Notes: generated from the sequence alone by a model not told the origin. Numbered from the stretch's first letter, positions 21,845 through 34,676 are shown. The stretch: 64,000 nt of DNA from Echinarachnius parma (GCA_037951105.1 JBAMJV010009474.1:1-64000), one strand, 5' to 3'. Translations and numbers: made by a program.

Positions 21845-24470
21845 TATAGAAAAGGCAGTCACAACTATTGCAGTGAAGTTCATTCCCCCAGACAGCCCCA
21901 GTACAGATGGTTATGCTTGGCTGGGAAACATAAACAGTATGTAGCTCATATCTACATCAGGGGGAAAAAATGGATTTCATATTACAGTATACAAATAGAT
22001 GATGCTTCTTTTAAATAAATGTTTGAATGTTTGAAAATGCTAAATGGCTCCATACAGAGTTAAGATGGCTAAAAAATGGCTATAATACAAATATTGAGGA
22101 AAATGTATAAAACAGCATGCTTTTTTGTTGTTGTTTTCATCGTTATTAATACACACAGTTCTCAGAACCAAACATGTGAACAAAACAATTTGCATATATG
22201 CCTGGTAAATCCTATTCAATTGAATGCCACTAATTGAAATAAAAAATTACTTTGACATTTTGAAACAGAATTAATTGCACACACACACACAAAAGACCAT
22301 GCCCCCATTTAAAAAAAAAAGTTGTATTTGTATGAATACACCAGTGTCTGCGCAGTACTTTATATAATTGGTAGTATGAATTCTTTATTCAATTATCAAT
22401 CAGTCTTCATATCTGTACGTTCAATACCCTAATTATATTTTCCAATTACTGTCTTTAGATACTCCCTATCTTTGCATACATGTCAATATCTCATAAACAT
22501 TACTGCATGGTAACTGTGTATGTATCCCATCGCAATGTCGCATGGCATACTGTACATAACATTAGCAACTATTATCGGCGGTATTGATTTTTTCCGATAG
22601 ACATTCATCAGCAAATTGCTCTGGGTATAACAAGGATTCTATATCCGTGAGAAGCAAATATGGAAAAAGCACAAATAGAGAGACAGTCGAAGAGTAAACT
22701 GGTACGGTAGTATGCTAGATATTCAATCATCATTAGAACTCCCATTCATAATCATTTGCGTATGCCTAATTATTATTTATTACGGAATCGTACTTGAGAG
22801 AGTCCGGGAGAAGTGGCCATCATCATATCCGGTTCATAATTAGCCCCATATTTTGGGCATGCCTTTTTATTGATTAGCCTTTCCAGCAATCATACATCAA
22901 ATATGCATACCAAGGATGAATGAGTAACTTACCTTCATATTTTCATATGTGATATCAATTATGGATCTTACAGAAATATGAAAGTGGTTCAGCATTATTT
23001 TGATAAAGGCAGAAACCTTAATCTATGTAGAGAGAAGTTACAGGAAAAAAAAGTAGATGCATGCACTGCAGAACATTAAAGTTATCATTTACTAATGAAG
23101 TGTTTTTTATTTTATTATTTTTTATTATGGAAGACAACTAGCTTAACACAGTTCTTAGGTAAAAAGTAAAATTGTTGTACGTAGACAAGGCAGATGACAT
23201 AGCAATAGGAAAAGAAATTAATAATTTTTTGAACAATGACTCAAATTCATAGCACAATGATCCTATCCTATAGAATTTAAAGATGCAACGTCATGCATGA
23301 AATCCAATTATGTGGCTGAATGTATATCAAAATAACTATCACTGATATATTATATTCATAATAACAACATTCCCTCTTTATCATAAACATGTTGACCTCA
23401 TCCAAGTGCATCACACTTGCGTCATAATTTAAGCTCATATTTCATCACACAAAAAAGACAACTGGAGTGGGGGTAGTTGGTAGGGGAGGGGTATGTGCCA
23501 AAATACAGAGGAAATTAACAACTCATACAAATATCGAAGACTTTTGATATTCAACAATAATTTGCAAGCTATAGCTCAGCTGTTTTAGGCACTGTAAGTA
23601 GAACACAAAGATTTGATCACAGATTATTGTAATGGGAAATGATTAATTATCCCTCAATTATAAACCTTGTGATTGTCAATACAGATTTTGTCTTTCTATA
23701 TAATCATGAATCTGCATATTTCAACTTTGCTCTAACCCCCTTACTGTTTAAAGAGATTATCGAGTATCACATAGATACATTTCAAAACTTTTTTGCGTTT
23801 GTGCTTTTTAAAGTCCAAGTGTTAGTACATGTGTACCCTTAATTGGGCTTTCAACATTCAAACTGTCAAAATTCTTCACATACTGTATTTGCATAATATT
23901 TGTTTGTAATACTTTTGTTTTGTTTGGCCAGCATTTAAGTAAGTATTTTAAACTAACACGGGTCAATGTGTATGTATGCATATCTGTGTATACGTTGTAT
24001 CTACATTCTGTTATATAACCTGTGTATTTAATTAATTGAAGATTATTCTGGTGTTTGCAATGAAATGTGTACTATATTAAAGGATTTCATCAACCGAATG
24101 TCTCCAATAAATTATGTTTTTTCAGATCATAAATTATGTCACGATGCCATCTACAGCAAGTACCACACAATACGATAGTGAAGATTATTAATCATCCAGG
24201 AAAGAGTTCATAGTAATCTTCTCTTCCTGGATAGGTTGTGAAACTGTACTACTCCCAAAATAGTAAGTCCAGTTGATCAGATTTATTTTTTGTTTCTACC
24301 ACACAATAGCTTTAAGATAGTGCTTTTGTAGAAATGTACATCATTGGTATGCATTGTATGCAACAGCTAGCAATCAACAAGAGATAATTTACCATCAGGA
24401 ATTCAAAACATTACCATCCTATGTATATAAAGCACTCATGTACACATACATGTATGTACATACCTCTGTG
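21845..24470. other. AT-rich sequence, nothing firm recognised
   Basis: No gene, clear repeat or RNA was recognised. A short CA run occurs near 22278-22290. Possible minus-strand splice-bounded segment at 22933-22966 is discussed in findings. Candidate frames are short and without known motifs. Confidence 0.5.
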
Positions 24471-25127
24471 GCCTAAACATCAGTCATGGTAGAGCACTGA
24501 ACTTGCAGCGATTGCAGAATTATATGCAATGTATCAACAGAGACATGATAAATCATAAAACCATTTGGAAGCATTACATAAAGACTTGTTGAAAGAAGAT
24601 TATTTTGCTTGCAAAGGTACAGCCATGTAAATCTATACATGTGTGATTTGAGACCCACATGTGCACTAATATTGCAAAACATACTTTTAAACAGAAATTC
24701 AGGAGCTTGATATAAAGCACTCACAAGCGATTATTGTTTTACTACAGTACATGTTTAAATTTTTAAAGATACAAGATTGAAAAAGGCGACCAAAGGTATT
24801 TATGGCAAATGATATGCACCTGTCTGTATTCCCTAATCATAGGGTGTTGTTACATATCACCGAATAGCGTAAATGCATGCCCAACGAGTAGAAAATTTGC
24901 AAAATCAAATTATCCGGTGGTGAAAAGTTGTCTCCATTGCTGCTGCATGCACAAAACTTTTCACCGGATACAAAAAAACGGATATCGGCTGACAAGGAAC
25001 ACATTCGGCAAACAAACAAAACGGGCAAGAAATGCGTATACATACGAACAGAGACAAACGGAGTGAAAATGATGCTCTCCGTCGTCTGGCGTCCGTTAAC
25101 GCTATCCAATGATATGTGAGAAGGGCT

Positions 25128-25512
25128 TTAAAGCTGCACCTGTAAAGTGTCAGATATTGCCCAAAATGACATTTGAGACTTCAATCCTATACCAAAATCA
25201 TTGTAAGATATGTCCGAATGATGTGTGAAAGTTTCATTGAAAAAGAACACTGCTTTCCTGGTTAAAAAAGCGAAAAATTTGCGTCAACTTTTACAACTAA
25301 TTACAGTATGACGTTTATGACCGTTTATAAACGTTCTTGAGCTGAATGATTATCAATGATAGATATCATCAATACTAAAGGGGCATTTGAACAAATCTAA
25401 CCCCATTTTATTCTTCTCTTTAATACCATAAGCCAAACAACACGGTAGAAGAGAAATGTGGAAGCTCAAATTATTTTGTGTAGTGTTAGACACTTTACAG
25501 GTGCACCTTTAA
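25128..25512 (+). mobile_element. TTAA MITE family C, copy 2
   Basis: Starts 'ttaaagctgcacctgtaaag' and ends 'ctttacaggtgcacctttaa'. Very similar to 54724-55111 over the whole length ('cagatattgcccaaaatgac', 'aacacggtagaagagaaatg'). Confidence 0.9.
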
Positions 25513-25710
25513 TTGAGAGAAGGCATCCATGATGATGCTTAGGGTTAGGGATAGGTATTAATGAGGTTTGCTCCTTACTGGATTAATTACGGCTCATGAT
25601 GGATAAGTGCTTTTCTATCCATGACATTTAGCGAGCTGAGTTCAGCTAACTTTCATGTACTGTATGTGCACAGTATAACTATAATGGACACAATTCTTCA
25701 TTATGATATA

Positions 25711-25943
25711 TGTGACCGGCTATAGCAAAACCCTGGCACTTGTCGGTAAAAATCAAAATGTAGATTTTCACACCATTAGAAAGGTCTCATCACAAGCTTT
25801 CATTTGATGCTTTGTTCTAACTAAATGGTCAATGGTTGGCGAAGATATGATAGTTTTACACACATTGTGTGAACTTAAAATGCCCATTTCTTCAAAACAT
25901 GAATTACAGACAAGTGCCGGGTTTTGCTATAGCGGGTCACATA
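25711..25943 (-). mobile_element. TGTGACCGGCTATAGC element, copy 2
   Basis: Inverted ends 'tgtgaccggctatagcaaaa' and 'ttttgctatagcgggtcaca'; the body runs opposite to copy 1. It is flanked by a ~24-bp direct repeat (25686-25709 and 25948-25971, one difference), much longer than the TA-type duplication seen elsewhere. Confidence 0.85.
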
Positions 25944-26163
25944 TAAGGGACACAATTATTCATTATGATATGCTCCATAGAGTACAAATATATGCAAAGA
26001 GAGCAGAAGAATAAATGTCATCATATCACTCCGGAAAAAATATAAACATTATTGTTCCTTTAAAGATTTTTTTTTATTTTTTAAATCAACATTATAACTT
26101 TTAAAAGTAAACCAATAGAAAGATTGAAACAACACATTCTAAAAAGTGCACATTGTTGTCCTT

Positions 26164-26235
26164 TTATCCCGTTGCTTACGGGAACTGAGTGGGCTATGTA
26201 CAAAGTCTATGGGGATTTCGGAATCTCGTAGTTAA
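26164..26235. mobile_element. Short TTAACCCGTT palindromic element, copy 2
   Basis: Starts 'ttatcccgttgcttacggga' and has the core 'tgtacaaagtctatggggat' shared with copies at 28385 and 51193. The right end merges with an (AAGGTT)n run. Confidence 0.65.
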
Positions 26236-26254
26236 GGTTAAGGTTAAGGTTAAG
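26231..26254 (+). repeat. (GTTAAG)n hexamer run
   Basis: Four units of GTTAAG. It resembles but is not a telomeric hexamer; more simply a slippage product of the adjacent element's TTAA end. Confidence 0.85.
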
Positions 26255-26728
26255 TGGCAAATTAGTTGTATACAACACATAAACTGACCTATATCTATTT
26301 GAAGAAGGGGTTATAATTTATCTGAAAAATTAGTTGATGTACATGACACAAGGGACTCTTCATCCATACATAAAACTGGCTATTTTTAAAATAACACTTC
26401 AAGCCATTGTCCCCAGCTAGCTCTTTAATTTTTAATTTGCCTGAATGCCCTGTATAGCCTATCAAGTACGACTAAGTAGTTTCGCAAACAAGAGTTGAAC
26501 CTTATGGTAAATATCACGCTAATTGACTCAGACACTCAAATTTTCGGGCATGCGATCTAATAAAGGCTGAATCGGATTAGCAGCACACAAGTTGTGAAAT
26601 TCTTTGATGAAAGGGAGATGCATGCAGCGATGATTCTATTCTAATGGTTCAAGTTTGACAGTTCGAACGGTGATCCAAGTTATATCTGAGAATAGTTTGG
26701 ATGCCTCATATTAAGCACCAGGTGCAAC

Positions 26729-27244
26729 TTTAAAGGGGTAGTTCAGTTTTGGTAGAGAGGGCGCTGCACAACACAATTTGTTTGTGAGGTAATGAAAAAC
26801 TGAGTGTCGAATTTGAAAGAACATGCAATTTTAATGGCAGAATAAACTTTATTTGGTCAAAATCGGTTCAGAAATGGCTGAAATATCAATAAATATATCC
26901 GACGATGATTTTTTGAAGGAAAAAAAAAATGCTTACACTTTTTCAAAAATTTTCAAAAGCGGTTTTGAAATAGTTGTTGATGATCTCTCTATTTAATCAT
27001 TATTTCAACAAAACATCACATGCATAATTTTGTATGAAAAATGGTTGAAACCAATGCCTTATTAGAGAGCGCCCTCTTGTGTTTTAATGGCACTTTTTGA
27101 ATGATAACAGGCTTTTTACTTAGTCGTTTGTATTTTTGTATACCTTTCGAGCATGGTGGGGTTATAAATATTAGTTTGTAATGTTACTGTGCAGGTTTTG
27201 GTTACTAAAGTTCAGCCTTACCAAAACTGTACTACCCCTTTAAA
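26729..27244. mobile_element. TTAA MITE family D (TTTAAAGGGGTAGTTCAG)
   Basis: Left 'tttaaaggggtagttcagtt' with 'ttggta' and right 'taccaaaactgtactacccc' with 'tttaaa' are inverted across 516 bp. 'gagggcgct' near the left and 'gagcgccctc' near the right continue the inversion. Confidence 0.8.
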
Positions 27245-27407
27245 GTATGACTGGTGCATTTCTCAGTTACACCTATTCCTCACTTACTATTTAGAAAATG
27301 CAATAACTGGTTAGCGTGATGAATTTATACCATGAAAGCAGTTACGTTTTTAATTTTAAAATGTGACATCAACAAGTCACTACTCATACTACTCCACACT
27401 TACATTT

Positions 27408-27510
27408 TTTGTCAGAGGCCTGGTCGGGCCAGTGAAATTATTTCTTCCCCTTTTGTGGTGGCCCGAAAGAAAAATTTACTGGCCCGAAAATATTATTTCA
27501 TGAGTAAACT
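27408..27510. mobile_element. 'TGGCCCG' element fragment
   Basis: 'cctggtcgggccagtgaaat', 'tatttcttccccttttgtgg' and 'aaatttactggcccgaaa' match the reverse complement of 41330-41440. Only this end is present. Confidence 0.6.
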
Positions 27511-28384
27511 CTTTCCTGATCAAACTTGTTAAAACAACACTCATACCATAACATTTACAGCAATTGTACTATTTCTTTAAAATAGGGTGGTGTCATCAAG
27601 TTAAGAATATTATACAAATTATGTATTACATTCTAAATATCTAAAACATTTTCTTGTCTAAACAGGAAAAACCTTCAATATCGTGGACAGTAATGCTTGA
27701 ATTAGAAACAAAATGAGTGAAGGTTTGAATGCATTCTTATTTTTTAATAATTTTATAAACAGGTTTTTATTTCAGAACTTCTAGACCATGTTTTCTGGGG
27801 CAACAATTTTCGGATCAATTGCATACAGTATAATAGGGGTGTTATTATCTTGTGCACAAACTGTGACAGTATATTATAATACCCTGAATAGTTGGTACAT
27901 TCTCAGACTGGCCTCTTTTGCCAAAAAAAAAATCTACTTATTTAAATTCACCTAGTCCAAAAAATGTACCAATTTTGGTGCCTGGTTGCATGCATTTTGA
28001 AGGGGATCCTTCTATCAACAAAGGTATTGTTCATTTTTTTTAAAAACAGATCTATTCAGCTACTTTTTGTGCATCTTCAAATCTTCAAATGGGCCTTGCA
28101 AATTCCACCACTTACATGCATTGGTGACCAAAAGATGTATGGTCTCTGCCCAAATTCTGACATTCCAACAATCAAACTGACTTCAATACACAACACAAGT
28201 CGCCAGTATATAACACTGTTTACTTATTCCATGTCTGACTGATATACGTTCTTTGAATAGGGCCCGGGTCTTGCGGAACCATGCAGAAACATAATATATA
28301 TTCCCTTTATGAGTTCATAAACACCATAAAAAAGCATCAGAGAGAATCTTTTACTTTCACAGAAACTGGTATAAAGTTATCTAG

Positions 28385-28465
28385 TTAACCCGTTCCCTTT
28401 GAGATTCTGAAATCCCCATAGACTCTGTACATAACCGACCTGCTTCCCGTAGTCAAGGGGTTTAA
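28385..28465. mobile_element. Short TTAACCCGTTCCC palindromic element, copy 3
   Basis: 81 bp from 'ttaacccgttccctttgaga' to 'ccgtagtcaaggggtttaa'; TTAA at both ends. Core 'ccccatagactctgtaca'. Confidence 0.75.
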
Positions 28466-28493
28466 TTGTCATAAACACAGTAGCAGCATCAAT

Positions 28494-28831
28494 GTGGATG
28501 TGGTGTGGCAACATTGGTAGAGCGCGCGCTTTCCAATCGTGAGATCCCGGGTTCGAACCCTGCCCACCGCGTTTGTCCTTCAGCAAGACAATTTATCCAC
28601 TATTGCTGCTCTCTACCCAGGTGTATAAAATGGGGACCGATAGGAGGTGAAAGCCAGTATGTGAACGATCTTCTTTATAAGCCCATGAGCGCTTGGAAGG
28701 AATGCTCCCCAGGGAGTGGAGATGGTGCACACAATGTGTGCTGGTTTGCATTTGTATCCTATGACCGGGGTAATAATAGTGTAAAGCGCTATGAAACTTA
28801 TGTATTTAGCGCTATATAAGTAACTATATTT
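28494..28831 (+). mobile_element. tRNA-derived SINE with GCGCTATATAA tail, copy 1
   Basis: tRNA-like head with 'ggtagagcgcgcgctttcc' and B-box GGTTCGAACCC, body 'gtccttcagcaagacaattt' and 'agggagtggagatggtgcac', and tail 'agcgctatataa'. It is about 80% or more alike to 36343-36708. The frames across it are incidental. Confidence 0.85.
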
Positions 28832-28834
28832 TTA

Positions 28835-30290
28835 ATGTGTATAAAAACGTTATCAGTTGACTACATGTACCAGTTAACTACCCTTGTACCTATTTGCACA
28901 TTATATCTTGTCAAGGATCACACCTTATTACAACATGTTGTCATTTTAAAACACATTTCCTCCTAAATATTCCAATTCCCAAAGAGTTGATACATGGCCT
29001 ACCAAACAACGATCGTGAATGGATTAATTTAGTTACTTGTCCTAATAAACTAAGGTCATGTGTACTTGGTGACTTGATTGTGCCATGAATTAAGAAGATA
29101 AGTCATATACAATGGGTATAATCAATGTTTTCCTACAATATGTATCATGAAACAAATGTTAATTCTTATTTTTACAAAAACTACTTCTGCATCTCTAAAA
29201 TAAAAAAAATGTGCTTTTAAAATACTTATTTGGCTTCACAGGTCAATTTACAAATGTGATATACAGACAGTGCAATACATTTTTAAAATAATTTAAATGA
29301 ATTGTTATATTTTATAAACTTATCAAGAGTTATATGAGGAATATGTTCCTAATCTTTCCTATATGGGGCCTCACACATACATAGTGTACACCTGCTTGCA
29401 GTTGCCAAGTACCATGTTTGAGAAACAGATCTTTGAAATGTTTGATAACTAATGAATAAACCATACTGGCATAATTGTTATATTGTACATTTTGTTTGTA
29501 AATATAATGTGCTAATTTTGTAATTTTTGTATGTTTTTATTCAAATTTGTGAAAATAAACGAAATGAATGAACAAAATAATTGTATATTTTGTCTAAAAA
29601 TGTAAAGTTTACAAAAGTTAGCAACAAATTTTACAATTCTTTACTAGTATGGAATTGTTATATTTTTATTAGATACAAATCTATATTCAAATTACTTTAA
29701 AAATAAGGAACTATTCCAAAAATATCCCTTTACAGGGCCTCATGCACCTCCACCCCTGGTACCACTACCAGCCTTCAAGAACCATCATGCATCTACCTCA
29801 TGCATTTATTCCACGGTTTATAGAGAGAGAGGACAAAGTTTACAGATGTCAGACTGTTGCACAATGACAATAGTACTTCCAACAATTCACCAACCTAATG
29901 TACCTACTCCAGTGACGAAAACACCTCTTCCAAAACAATAGCGTGGGACTACTACATTCCAATCCCACTCAGGGTAGTGACACTGACAGTATAGCTTCCC
30001 ATTCAACCAATTTTCTACCTAAATAAATGCCATTATTGTTGTTTTTTTCTTCTTCGTAATGGCTTATTTCAAATGAATAGTCATGACCTTGTTATCATAA
30101 CTTGCGACAATACAATGACAATAGGCCTGCGATCGATTATGTCAAATGCATTCTAATTGCACGATATATACTATATGTGTATGTTATAAAAAAATAGTAT
30201 TTCATATCAGTGTACAATCCATGAACTTTTATGTTAACTTTTATGTAAACAATCTTCCTTGGAAACAGCTATATGAATAGATTAGGATTA
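28835..30290. other. AT-rich stretch, nothing recognised
   Basis: No gene, RNA or clear repeat found. 'gtgaaaataaacgaaatgaa' near 29550 may be a LINE-like 3' tail, too weak to call. Confidence 0.5.
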
Positions 30291-30380
30291 TTAACCTATT
30301 GCCTACAGGAACCTAGTGGGCCCTGCATGTACTAACTCTATAACTGTAAAAATTGGAAAATGTAGTAGGTAACAGGCTAA
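30291..30380. mobile_element. Short TTAACC palindromic element, copy 4 (diverged)
   Basis: 'ttaacctattgcctacagga' at the left and 'tagtaggtaacaggctaa' at the right are inverted; core 'tgtactaactctata' is a decayed form of the family core. Confidence 0.5.
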
Positions 30381-30911
30381 TGCCAAAGGTGTGGTGTATG
30401 ATGTTAAACTTTGCATGTATTTGCATCATTCATAGTATTTGTTTTCTATTCCTAAATCCCATTAAACGATTAATGTGTTTGTCTCGTCGCTATTAGCAAT
30501 AGCAAATCTATTTTTTTCTCTTTTTTTTAGAGAATATGTAACGGAATATCCTACAGTATTTAATTTTGATGAAAGGAAGTCGTACCTCCCTGAGTAAATA
30601 AGATGAGTGTATAATATACTCCCACAGGTTTAATGGCACTAGTATTTGGGCTTGTTTACTGGTTTGTTGTTTACAGCAGTTTTCCTTGTATTGGTGCGTA
30701 TAGGTAAATGCATCAGTAGCCAGTTGCGTAGCATTTTTTGCTTCATAACGTTAAATATCATTTTGTTTAATAAATATGCTACAGTATGGCTAAAATTGTC
30801 TGAAAAATATATATATGCAATGTAAACATTTCTGGATGAAATGTACCTTTTTATTTGTTTTATTTTAGGCATAGGTAACAGTATTATACGGCCACAAAAA
30901 AAAATTTGTTT

Positions 30912-31170
30912 GATTGGAGTAACGGGCAACCAAAAATTAGGGTAGGTTGGTAGGGATTTTATTTTATTTTTTGTATTTATTTATTTTTTGTTCGCACAAA
31001 TACACAAAAACACACACATAACACATCGCAATTGCAAATTCTATTGCAATTTTTTATTTATTTATTTATTTGTTTTAATTATTAAAAAAAAAAAAAAAAT
31101 TCAGAAAAAACCTCTAGGGTCGGCGTGCATTAGCGCCGGTATTTTTAGGGGCGGGCGGGTTACGCCAATC
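30912..31170. mobile_element. GATTGGAGTAAC-ended MITE
   Basis: Left 'gattggagtaacgggcaacc' and right 'cgggttacgccaatc' are imperfect inverted ends; inside are 'aaaaattagggtaggttgg' and 'ggtatttttaggggcgg'. The centre is T/A-rich low complexity. Confidence 0.55.
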
Positions 31171-31244
31171 CAACCATTTATTTTTCATGGCCTAACACAT
31201 AATAAACTGGATCCGGCACTATAAATCTGTACATAAAAAATATC

Positions 31245-31622
31245 CTGTATCTGTACTTCCGTGTCATTCAATTCCATGAACACAATAAAAATATATCACA
31301 CTTTTGCTGGCATGAAAAATTACTTGCACTTTAATTATAATGTTGAATACCTAGTTTCGCAATTTTTTATTTTTTTTTTCATTTTCATTTTCATTTTTAA
31401 TTTTTTTCATTCAAGTTTTCTTCTCCCTCTAAATTTGCTGTATCTGTACTTCCTTGTCATTCAATTCCATGAACATAATAAAAGTATATCAAACTTTTGC
31501 TGGCATGCAAAGTACTTGCACTATAATAATAATGTTACCTATGCTTCACAATTTTTTTTCATTTTTTTCATTTTCATTTTCATTTTTCATTTTTTTCATT
31601 TAAGTTTTCTTCTCCCTCTATA
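31245..31622. repeat. Two-copy tandem duplication, period 193 bp
   Basis: 'ctgtatctgtacttcc' starts both units (31245 and 31438), followed by 'gtcattcaattccatgaaca', 'ttttgctggcatg', T-rich 'cattttcattttcattttt' and 'aagttttcttctccctcta'. The 139-codon plus frame spans both units in different registers and is low complexity, so it is not a gene. Confidence 0.9.
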
Positions 31623-32113
31623 TTATATAATTGCAGATTTTATACCAGTTGTTTTTAAAAGGGAATTAAAATTTAAGTGAGCACGTTATGATACCAATGT
31701 AGTTGAAAAATATACAAAGGAAATAATAATCGACTCCCCAGGCTTGTTCTGGGTAATTAGTGGCTACTCAAAACGTTACTGGAATAATTACGCTCTATGT
31801 ACATATCCTGAATCAACAAGCTTGATAAATCAACTTCAGGAAAGTATAACCAAGGAAGGAGCTAGCTTTCTATTTTCATTGGCACATAACCAACAACATT
31901 CAATAATAATAGATTGGTTCACTGCTACTTTCAAGTTTCTCACATCGATAATGTGAAACAGTGAACTTTTGTTGAACTATTACCACAAAAGAAGACGCAT
32001 TTTAATAAGACATACAATGAAATGCAAAACAGATTTACCATTTCAAGTTCAAAAGTACTTGTAATATGAATCCCTTTTAACCAACAAGGCTACAAATTTT
32101 GTTACAATTCAGA

Positions 32114-32484
32114 TTCAAAGGAATCTAGTAACATTGTTCAAATCCACAAAACTTCATTAGAAATCTAGTGGTTCTCTCATACCTTGTTGTATTCGTATTA
32201 CCAATACAAGCATGGAACGGGTTTTGGTTTGTCGAATTTCCCTTTCGCTAGAAAGATATTTACGATTGAAGTATTCAGATTTTTAACTATCCACTGGATA
32301 GTCAAATCTGTGTACAAAGTCACTGCAATTAGCAAATATCACTTTGCATTATCCTTTATTACTCGGCCATAATTAATTAATTTTCACACAACACTTCGAG
32401 GACATATCAGATCACAAAACTACACATTTGATCAACCATTCATCACTATTTGCACATGTCAACAAAGTTATTAGATCCTTTTAA
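32114..32484 (-). mobile_element. TTAA MITE family A, copy 2
   Basis: Reverse-oriented relative of 17461-17848: left 'ttcaaaggaatctagtaaca', right 'aacaaagttattagatcctt' with 'ttaa'. It retains 'tttcgaat'-type internal matches ('accttgttgtattcgtatta', 'atcactatttgcacatgtca'). The left TTAA has mutated. Confidence 0.8.
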
Positions 32485-32810
32485 GGATTGCAATGAATCT
32501 TAAAAACATGTTGTAGACCTTTCTTCATAGGGGAACCCTTATTTATCATTATCATGATGCAAAACCAAAACTTACCCCGGGCAATTGTTCATCACAAAAT
32601 AATTGCACATTGTGGCAATCAGAATATTAATAAACACTTCAAGTGACACACCATATAATTTAATTATAACCAGACAAGTGTTAACTTATACTTTGTATTC
32701 AAATAACAATTGGGGCCATCATGTAGTATTTTAAATACATATATCATATATCATACTGTACATAATAAGACAATTAAAATGACAACACTGATAATCTTTA
32801 TTATACAAGC

Positions 32811-33320
32811 CTTAATACATGCACATGAAATAAGATATCCACACACTTTGTTTTCAAGCTGCAACTTCGCAAAGAAATGAAATCTATCATTAATATTGTT
32901 TATATACCACATTCTGTACAAATGTGACAACAGTACTTACAAGCTACCACACACAATAAGAAATCCACTGAATAAATGTTACAAGTTGTAACTCGGCACA
33001 GGGGATAAATCCAGCATTTATACCATTCATGATCATTCTGTAAAATCATTATAACACTACTTAGTTAACTTCCAAGCTTCCACAAGAAATAAGAAATCTG
33101 CAGTCTTTGTTCACAAGTAACAAGTAGCAAACAGTTAAATCCAGTAACATCATTCATGAACATTTTGTATAACCATGACAAGTGTTATCAAGTTTATACA
33201 ATTAAGCTTCCACATCAGAATAAGAAATCTGCAGACTTTGTTCACAAGTTTTGACTCGGCAAAGGGGACAAACCCAGCATGTTAACCATATACAAGAACG
33301 TCTTCTGCACCTATCGCAGC
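32811..33320. repeat. Four diverged tandem units of about 130 bp
   Basis: Units begin near 32811, 32938, 33071 and 33206, each with 'aagct.cca.a...aataagaaatc', 'ttgttcacaagt', 'aa.tccag' and 'cattctgta'. Units three and four are closest to each other. Confidence 0.65.
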
Positions 33321-33342
33321 CCTGCATATCCTCATGAATGCA

Positions 33343-33390
33343 TTAATAATAATAATAATAATATACTCGATTTATATAGCGCCTAATATG
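33343..33390 (-). repeat. SINE-type tail, (AAT)n plus ATATAGCGCC
   Basis: Minus strand reads 'ggcgctatataaatcgagta' followed by (TTA)n, the same ending as the SINEs at 28494 and 36343. The rest of the SINE is not recognisable. Confidence 0.55.
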
Positions 33391-33647
33391 ATTCCATCCA
33401 CTCAGCTCCACTAAATGTTCAACCTTTGAAAACACATAGATCTATTTCATCTTCAAAACATGCTCAGGCCAGCTTCGGAGAATGGTGGATCTCATGGGGG
33501 CAAGATGACACCCATCAGACCAGGATCAGACCAGGGATGGTGGGGACAGAGGGAGGAGGGACAAGTCCACATCCCATGAGGACTCTCACGTCCACCCATG
33601 CATCAAAACTTTGACATTTTCAGAGCTCAACTTTAACTTTTAAACTT

Positions 33648-34079
33648 TACTTTCAGGTTCCAAGGAACGCAATACCCCTATAGTAGTATACCCTCGGTAC
33701 ACACTCTATAACTCTTAAACCGCAGGTGGGGCATATTTGTACTGTACACTACAGAGATTTCGCATAATCTTTGGGTTAAGGTAAATCTTCATCTCAGCTA
33801 TACCTTTATTCAGATGATACAATAATCTTAAATGCTTACCTTCCCTTTTCGGTCGAGATAAAGATGATCGGAAGACAATAATCATAAACCGTTCACTTCC
33901 ACTTAAAATTCAATTTTCAGTCAAGATATTCCATTGAGCACTATAATCCATGAATGATGAGCATAAAATCAATAATCAGAGACACCTCGGCCTTTCGCAG
34001 AAAACAGTGACATGCACGCACCTTTACTTTCATGTTCCAAGGAATGCATCACACCTATACCCTTGGTACACACTCCATG
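33648..34079. repeat. Pair of ~62-bp direct repeats 370 bp apart
   Basis: 33648-33711 and 34021-34079 both read 'tttactttca.gttccaagga' then 'acccctata' and 'ggtacacactc.at'. The DNA between them has no recognised feature apart from a splice-like segment at 33840-33901. Confidence 0.65.
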
Positions 34080-34087
34080 GCGATGGT

Positions 34088-34165
34088 ACGTAAGCGCTAT
34101 ATATGAAACCTCTTGTATTTAGCGCTATATATAAAGAAACTATATATTGTATTGTATTGTACGTA
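34088..34165 (+). repeat. SINE-type tail with GCGCTATAT motifs
   Basis: 'gtaagcgctatatatgaaac' and 'tttagcgctatatataaaga' followed by (GTATT)n. Matches the tail of the SINE at 28494-28831. Confidence 0.55.
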
Positions 34166-34286
34166 GATGGCACAGCTATCTAGACTGATGGTATAGGCAG
34201 ACAGCTGGGCTAGCCAGTAGTAGCCTGGGTGCCACATCTGCAGCCCTGCCTTCTCACCCAACAGCTAAGGCTTGACAATGCCACAT

Positions 34287-34676
34287 ACTTTAATTAATGA
34301 GGACTAATTGCGTTACAAGCGTTACGGTGAAAAAGGTCAAATGAGCGTTGCATACTTCGCCACTTAGCTACTGGGATGATAGGCAGGGGGAGCGGTACTC
34401 GTTGATTTAAGTCTTTGTGACAGTAACAGGCACATCTAGACAGCAACCTTCACATCACATTGTTAAAGGTAGTTCAACTTTAATTAATGAGGATAATTGC
34501 GTTACAGGCGTTACGGTGAAAAAGGTCAATTGAGCGTCGCATACTTCGCCGCTTACCTATACTGGGTTGACGGGAAGGGAGAGTGGTGGTACTCGTTGAT
34601 TAAAGTCTTTGTGACAGTAACAGGCACATCTAGACAGGCTCAGCCTTCACATCACATTGTTAGAGGTACACTGTAG
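34287..34676. repeat. Two-copy tandem duplication, period 190 bp
   Basis: 'actttaattaatgaggat' and 'cgttacggtgaaaaaggtca' recur at 34287 and 34477 and match through 'tctttgtgacagtaacaggc' and 'ttcacatcacattgtta'. The second unit has small insertions. Confidence 0.9.

Noticed and set aside
26231-26254. Telomere-like hexamers
   Set aside because: Only four GTTAAG units, not a known telomeric sequence, and explained by slippage at the adjacent TTAA element.
28505-28819. 104-codon plus-strand open frame
   Set aside because: It is the translation of a tRNA-derived SINE; the equivalent frame in the second copy is broken.
31261-31680. 139-codon plus-strand open frame
   Set aside because: It crosses a 193-bp tandem duplication in shifting registers and is dominated by Phe/Ile from T-rich repeats.
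33840-33901. Minus-strand 62-nt splice-like segment (donor GTAAGC)
   Set aside because: The acceptor is poor and it lies between duplicated repeats; no phase-compatible partner was found.
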